A stretch of DNA of 8,645 bases, taken from the NCBI GenBank assembly GCA_017958585.1, contig JAGDCK010000192.1, positions 1 to 8,645 of the forward strand, written 5' to 3'. Source of the stretch: Lachnospiraceae bacterium (GTDB lineage Bacteria; Bacillota; Clostridia; Lachnospirales; Lachnospiraceae). The notes under the pieces are model-generated. The model was not told the DNA's origin and searched no databases. It saw only the letters and a program-made list of their open reading frames with translations. Both the position numbers and the translations under genes were made by a program. Position 1 is the stretch's first letter. Every line of letters begins with the position of its first letter. This document shows, one piece after another, positions 6,570 to 8,645 of the stretch.

Positions 6570-7856
6570 ATGAGTATTTCAATGCAGGAGATAACGGCAA
6601 AGATGAAAGCCGACAGCTACAGGATGGCGGCTTTATCGGGAGAAGTCAGAAATAAGATCTTAAACGGTGTAAAAGAGGCTCTTCTTGCAAATAAAGAAGT
6701 GATCTTTGAAGCTAATAAAAAGGATATGATAAATGCAGAGACAAACTGCATAGCAGAATCCGTAAAAAAGCGTCTTAAATTTGATGAGCACAAATTAGCT
6801 GATGTGGTGGGCGGAATAGAGCAGTTAATAAGCCTTCCTGATCCAATCGGAAAAGTTCAGTTTGTGAGAGAACTGGATGAAGGCCTCGTATTAAAGAGGA
6901 TCACCTGTCCCATCGGTGTTATCGGAATCATCTTTGAGTCACGTCCCGATGCGCTGGTTCAGATCTCTTCTCTTTGCATAAAGAGCGGAAACTGCGCGGT
7001 GTTAAAGGGTGGCAAGGAAACCACAAACACGAATAAGGTATTATTTGACATTATATATGATGCAGCCGTAAAGAGCGGAGCTCCCGAAAAGTGCCTTCAT
7101 CAGGCGGAAGGCCACAGCGAGATAGATGAACTTCTCGGATGCAACAAGAGCGTGGATCTGCTGATTCCCAGAGGTTCAAATGCTTTTGTTCAATATATAA
7201 TGAATAATACAAAGATCCCCGTTATGGGACATGCAGACGGTGTATGTCATACCTATGTGGACAGGGATGCCGATGTGGAAAAGGCCTGCAGGATAATCGT
7301 GGATGCAAAGACTCAGTACACCGCAGCATGTAATGCTACAGAGACACTTTTGTTTGACAAAAACCTGGGAGAGGAAAATCTCAAAAAACTCGCAAAGGCC
7401 CTTAAAGACAGCGGTGTAAAGCTTCGCGGAAGCGGCAGAGTATCAAAGCTTCTTGAATGTGAAGAGATGGGTGATGAGGATTTTAACACCGAATACCTTG
7501 ATATGATAATCTCCATAAAGGAGGTTGAGGGAGTTGATGAAGCCATCGCCCATATCAACAGATTCGGATCCCACCATACCGATGCCATAATCACGGAGAA
7601 TATGGAGACTGCGGAAAAATTCATGTCTCTTGTGGACTCTGCGGGTACGTATGTTAACTGTTCCACCAGATTTGCGGACGGATTCAGATACGGATTCGGA
7701 GCGGAAGTCGGTATCAGCACCGGCAAGATCCATGCAAGAGGCCCTGTGGGCTTAGAGGGTCTTACCACATATAAATACAAGCTCTACGGCGACGGACACA
7801 TCGTTGCGGATTATTCAAACGGTACAAAGAGTTTTCACTTTAAGGAACTCTCATAA
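6570..7856 (+). CDS. proA: Glutamate-5-semialdehyde dehydrogenase (gamma-glutamyl phosphate reductase)
   Basis: ProA reduces L-glutamyl 5-phosphate with NADPH to glutamate 5-semialdehyde, which cyclises on the way to proline. The 428 residues fit the family, which belongs to the aldehyde dehydrogenase superfamily. Visible motifs are G-V-I-G-I-I-F122-E-S-R-P-D127 and L-K146-G-G-K-E in the cofactor domain, P-R-G-S-N-A near 210, the active-site A-A-C254-N-A-T-E-T-L, and the strongly conserved C-terminal stretch E-V-G-I-S-T-G-K-I-H-A-R-G-P. The usual residue after N-A is Met; here it is Thr, probably harmless. ATG 6570 follows AAGGG (6557-6561) at 8 nt. The gene lies 53 nt after lysA and 24 nt before proB, so the three are likely co-transcribed. 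ProA normally works closely with ProB, because the glutamyl phosphate intermediate is unstable. Confidence 0.96.
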   Translation: MSISMQEITAKMKADSYRMAALSGEVRNKILNGVKEALLANKEVIFEANKKDMINAETNCIAESVKKRLKFDEHKLADVVGGIEQLISLPDPIGKVQFVRELDEGLVLKRITCPIGVIGIIFESRPDALVQISSLCIKSGNCAVLKGGKETTNTNKVLFDIIYDAAVKSGAPEKCLHQAEGHSEIDELLGCNKSVDLLIPRGSNAFVQYIMNNTKIPVMGHADGVCHTYVDRDADVEKACRIIVDAKTQYTAACNATETLLFDKNLGEENLKKLAKALKDSGVKLRGSGRVSKLLECEEMGDEDFNTEYLDMIISIKEVEGVDEAIAHINRFGSHHTDAIITENMETAEKFMSLVDSAGTYVNCSTRFADGFRYGFGAEVGISTGKIHARGPVGLEGLTTYKYKLYGDGHIVADYSNGTKSFHFKELS

Positions 7857-7880
7857 ATATCAGGATACAAGGAGTCTGCC

Positions 7881-8645
7881 ATGAGAGATTTGTCTCATAT
7901 AAAAAATGTGATAGTAAAGGTCGGCTCATCATCACTGACTGATGCAAACGGTCATGTGAGTGACGAAAAGATGCTTAAAATAGTTGAGCAGCTGGTGTAT
8001 ATCAAGCGAAAGGGCATGAATGTGGTACTGGTTTCATCCGGTGCACAGGCTGCCGGAATGGGAGTTTTGGGACTTAACAAAAAGCCCAGGGAAATCGTAA
8101 AAAAGCAGGCCCTTGCATCCATAGGCCAGGCAAAACTCATGGAGCATTACGAGAATCTGTTTTCCATATTCGATGTTAAATGCGCCCAGATTCTGGTAAA
8201 CCATGGTGACTTTGATGACAGGAAACGCCTCACAAATTTAGAGAATGTCATGGGAACCCTTTTAAAGATGGATGTTATACCCATCGTTAATGAAAATGAC
8301 ACTTTGGCGGTGGAGGAGATGAAAGTCGGTGAAAATGACACATTGGCCGCTCTTATGGTACCGGTGGTAGACGGAGATATGCTGGTCATAATGAGTGATA
8401 TCGACGGACTCTATGATGACAACCCCAATGAAAATAAAAACGCAAAGCTTATATACCATGTGGATGATATAGAGGATGTCAAAGCATTTGCAAAGGATTC
8501 CTCCAGCAAGGTGGGAACCGGCGGAATGATCACAAAGCTTAAAGCCGCAAAGATCGTAAATGCCTACGGAGGAGATATGGCCATCATAAACGCATCTGCC
8601 AAAGAAGGCCTGAAAAAACTTCTTGACGGAGAGGAGATCGGAACC
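7881..8645 (+). CDS. proB: Glutamate 5-kinase (partial, 3' end outside window)
   Basis: ProB phosphorylates L-glutamate with ATP to L-glutamyl 5-phosphate, the first committed and usually proline-inhibited step of proline synthesis. The frame is open for 255 codons from ATG 7881 to the window edge, with AAGGAG (7869-7874) six nt upstream. The amino-acid-kinase fold is clear: K13-V-G-S-S-S-L at the nucleotide loop, V-S-S-G54-A-x-A-A-G, N137-E-N-D-T and V-G-E-N-D-T-L-A-A (149-157) in the substrate region, S-D-I-D175-G-L-Y and V-G-T-G-G-M-I-T-K219. A minimal kinase-only ProB is about 260-270 residues and a full one about 365 with a C-terminal PUA domain; the cut near residue 255 means this window cannot tell which is present. 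It follows proA by 24 nt, the reverse of the common proB-proA order. Confidence 0.95.
   Translation, partial: MRDLSHIKNVIVKVGSSSLTDANGHVSDEKMLKIVEQLVYIKRKGMNVVLVSSGAQAAGMGVLGLNKKPREIVKKQALASIGQAKLMEHYENLFSIFDVKCAQILVNHGDFDDRKRLTNLENVMGTLLKMDVIPIVNENDTLAVEEMKVGENDTLAALMVPVVDGDMLVIMSDIDGLYDDNPNENKNAKLIYHVDDIEDVKAFAKDSSSKVGTGGMITKLKAAKIVNAYGGDMAIINASAKEGLKKLLDGEEIGT

Noticed and set aside
7313..7780. A 155-codon minus-strand open frame inside proA.
   Set aside because: It overlaps the conserved catalytic and C-terminal parts of ProA and shows no protein-like domain pattern or start signal.

Overview
The window looks like chromosomal DNA from a Gram-positive anaerobe of the class Clostridia, most likely a motile member of the Lachnospiraceae (Butyrivibrio/Roseburia-like). 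This is inferred from strong AGGAG-type ribosome binding sites, compact U-tailed terminators, a moderate-to-low G+C style, a PAS domain of the kind common in that family's signalling proteins, a Firmicutes-type LysA and a chemoreceptor. No genus can be fixed from sequence reading alone. All genes lie on the + strand. I see no tRNA, rRNA, CRISPR array, insertion sequence or phage gene.

Layout. (1) 1-274: the C-terminal end of a signalling protein, finishing in a PAS fold, closed by a terminator at 286-323. (2) 356-2746: one RND/MMPL-type permease gene in two same-frame pieces separated by a single TAA at 1088-1090. It also lacks the first membrane helix, most of the first extracytoplasmic domain, and the Asp-Tyr pair usual in the proton-relay helix of both halves. 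It is best read as a decaying gene or a very divergent, inactive relative. A terminator follows at 2823-2852. (3) 2998-5031: a complete 677-residue methyl-accepting chemotaxis protein with a dCache-type sensor, its own likely promoter and a terminator at 5071-5102. (4) 5215-8645: a biosynthetic operon, lysA - proA - proB, with proB running off the window. Its promoter (TTGACA at 5136) is flanked by two copies of an 11-bp inverted repeat.

How the parts relate. The three terminators separate four transcription units, so the PAS protein, permease, chemoreceptor and amino-acid operon are probably expressed independently. Within the operon, LysA makes lysine from meso-diaminopimelate, while ProB and ProA carry out the first two steps of proline synthesis. 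The order proA-proB is the reverse of the common proB-proA. No clearly new multi-gene system is visible. The items most worth a second look are the interrupted, motif-less permease with three helical repeats in its middle domain, and the paired operator-like sites around the lysA promoter.
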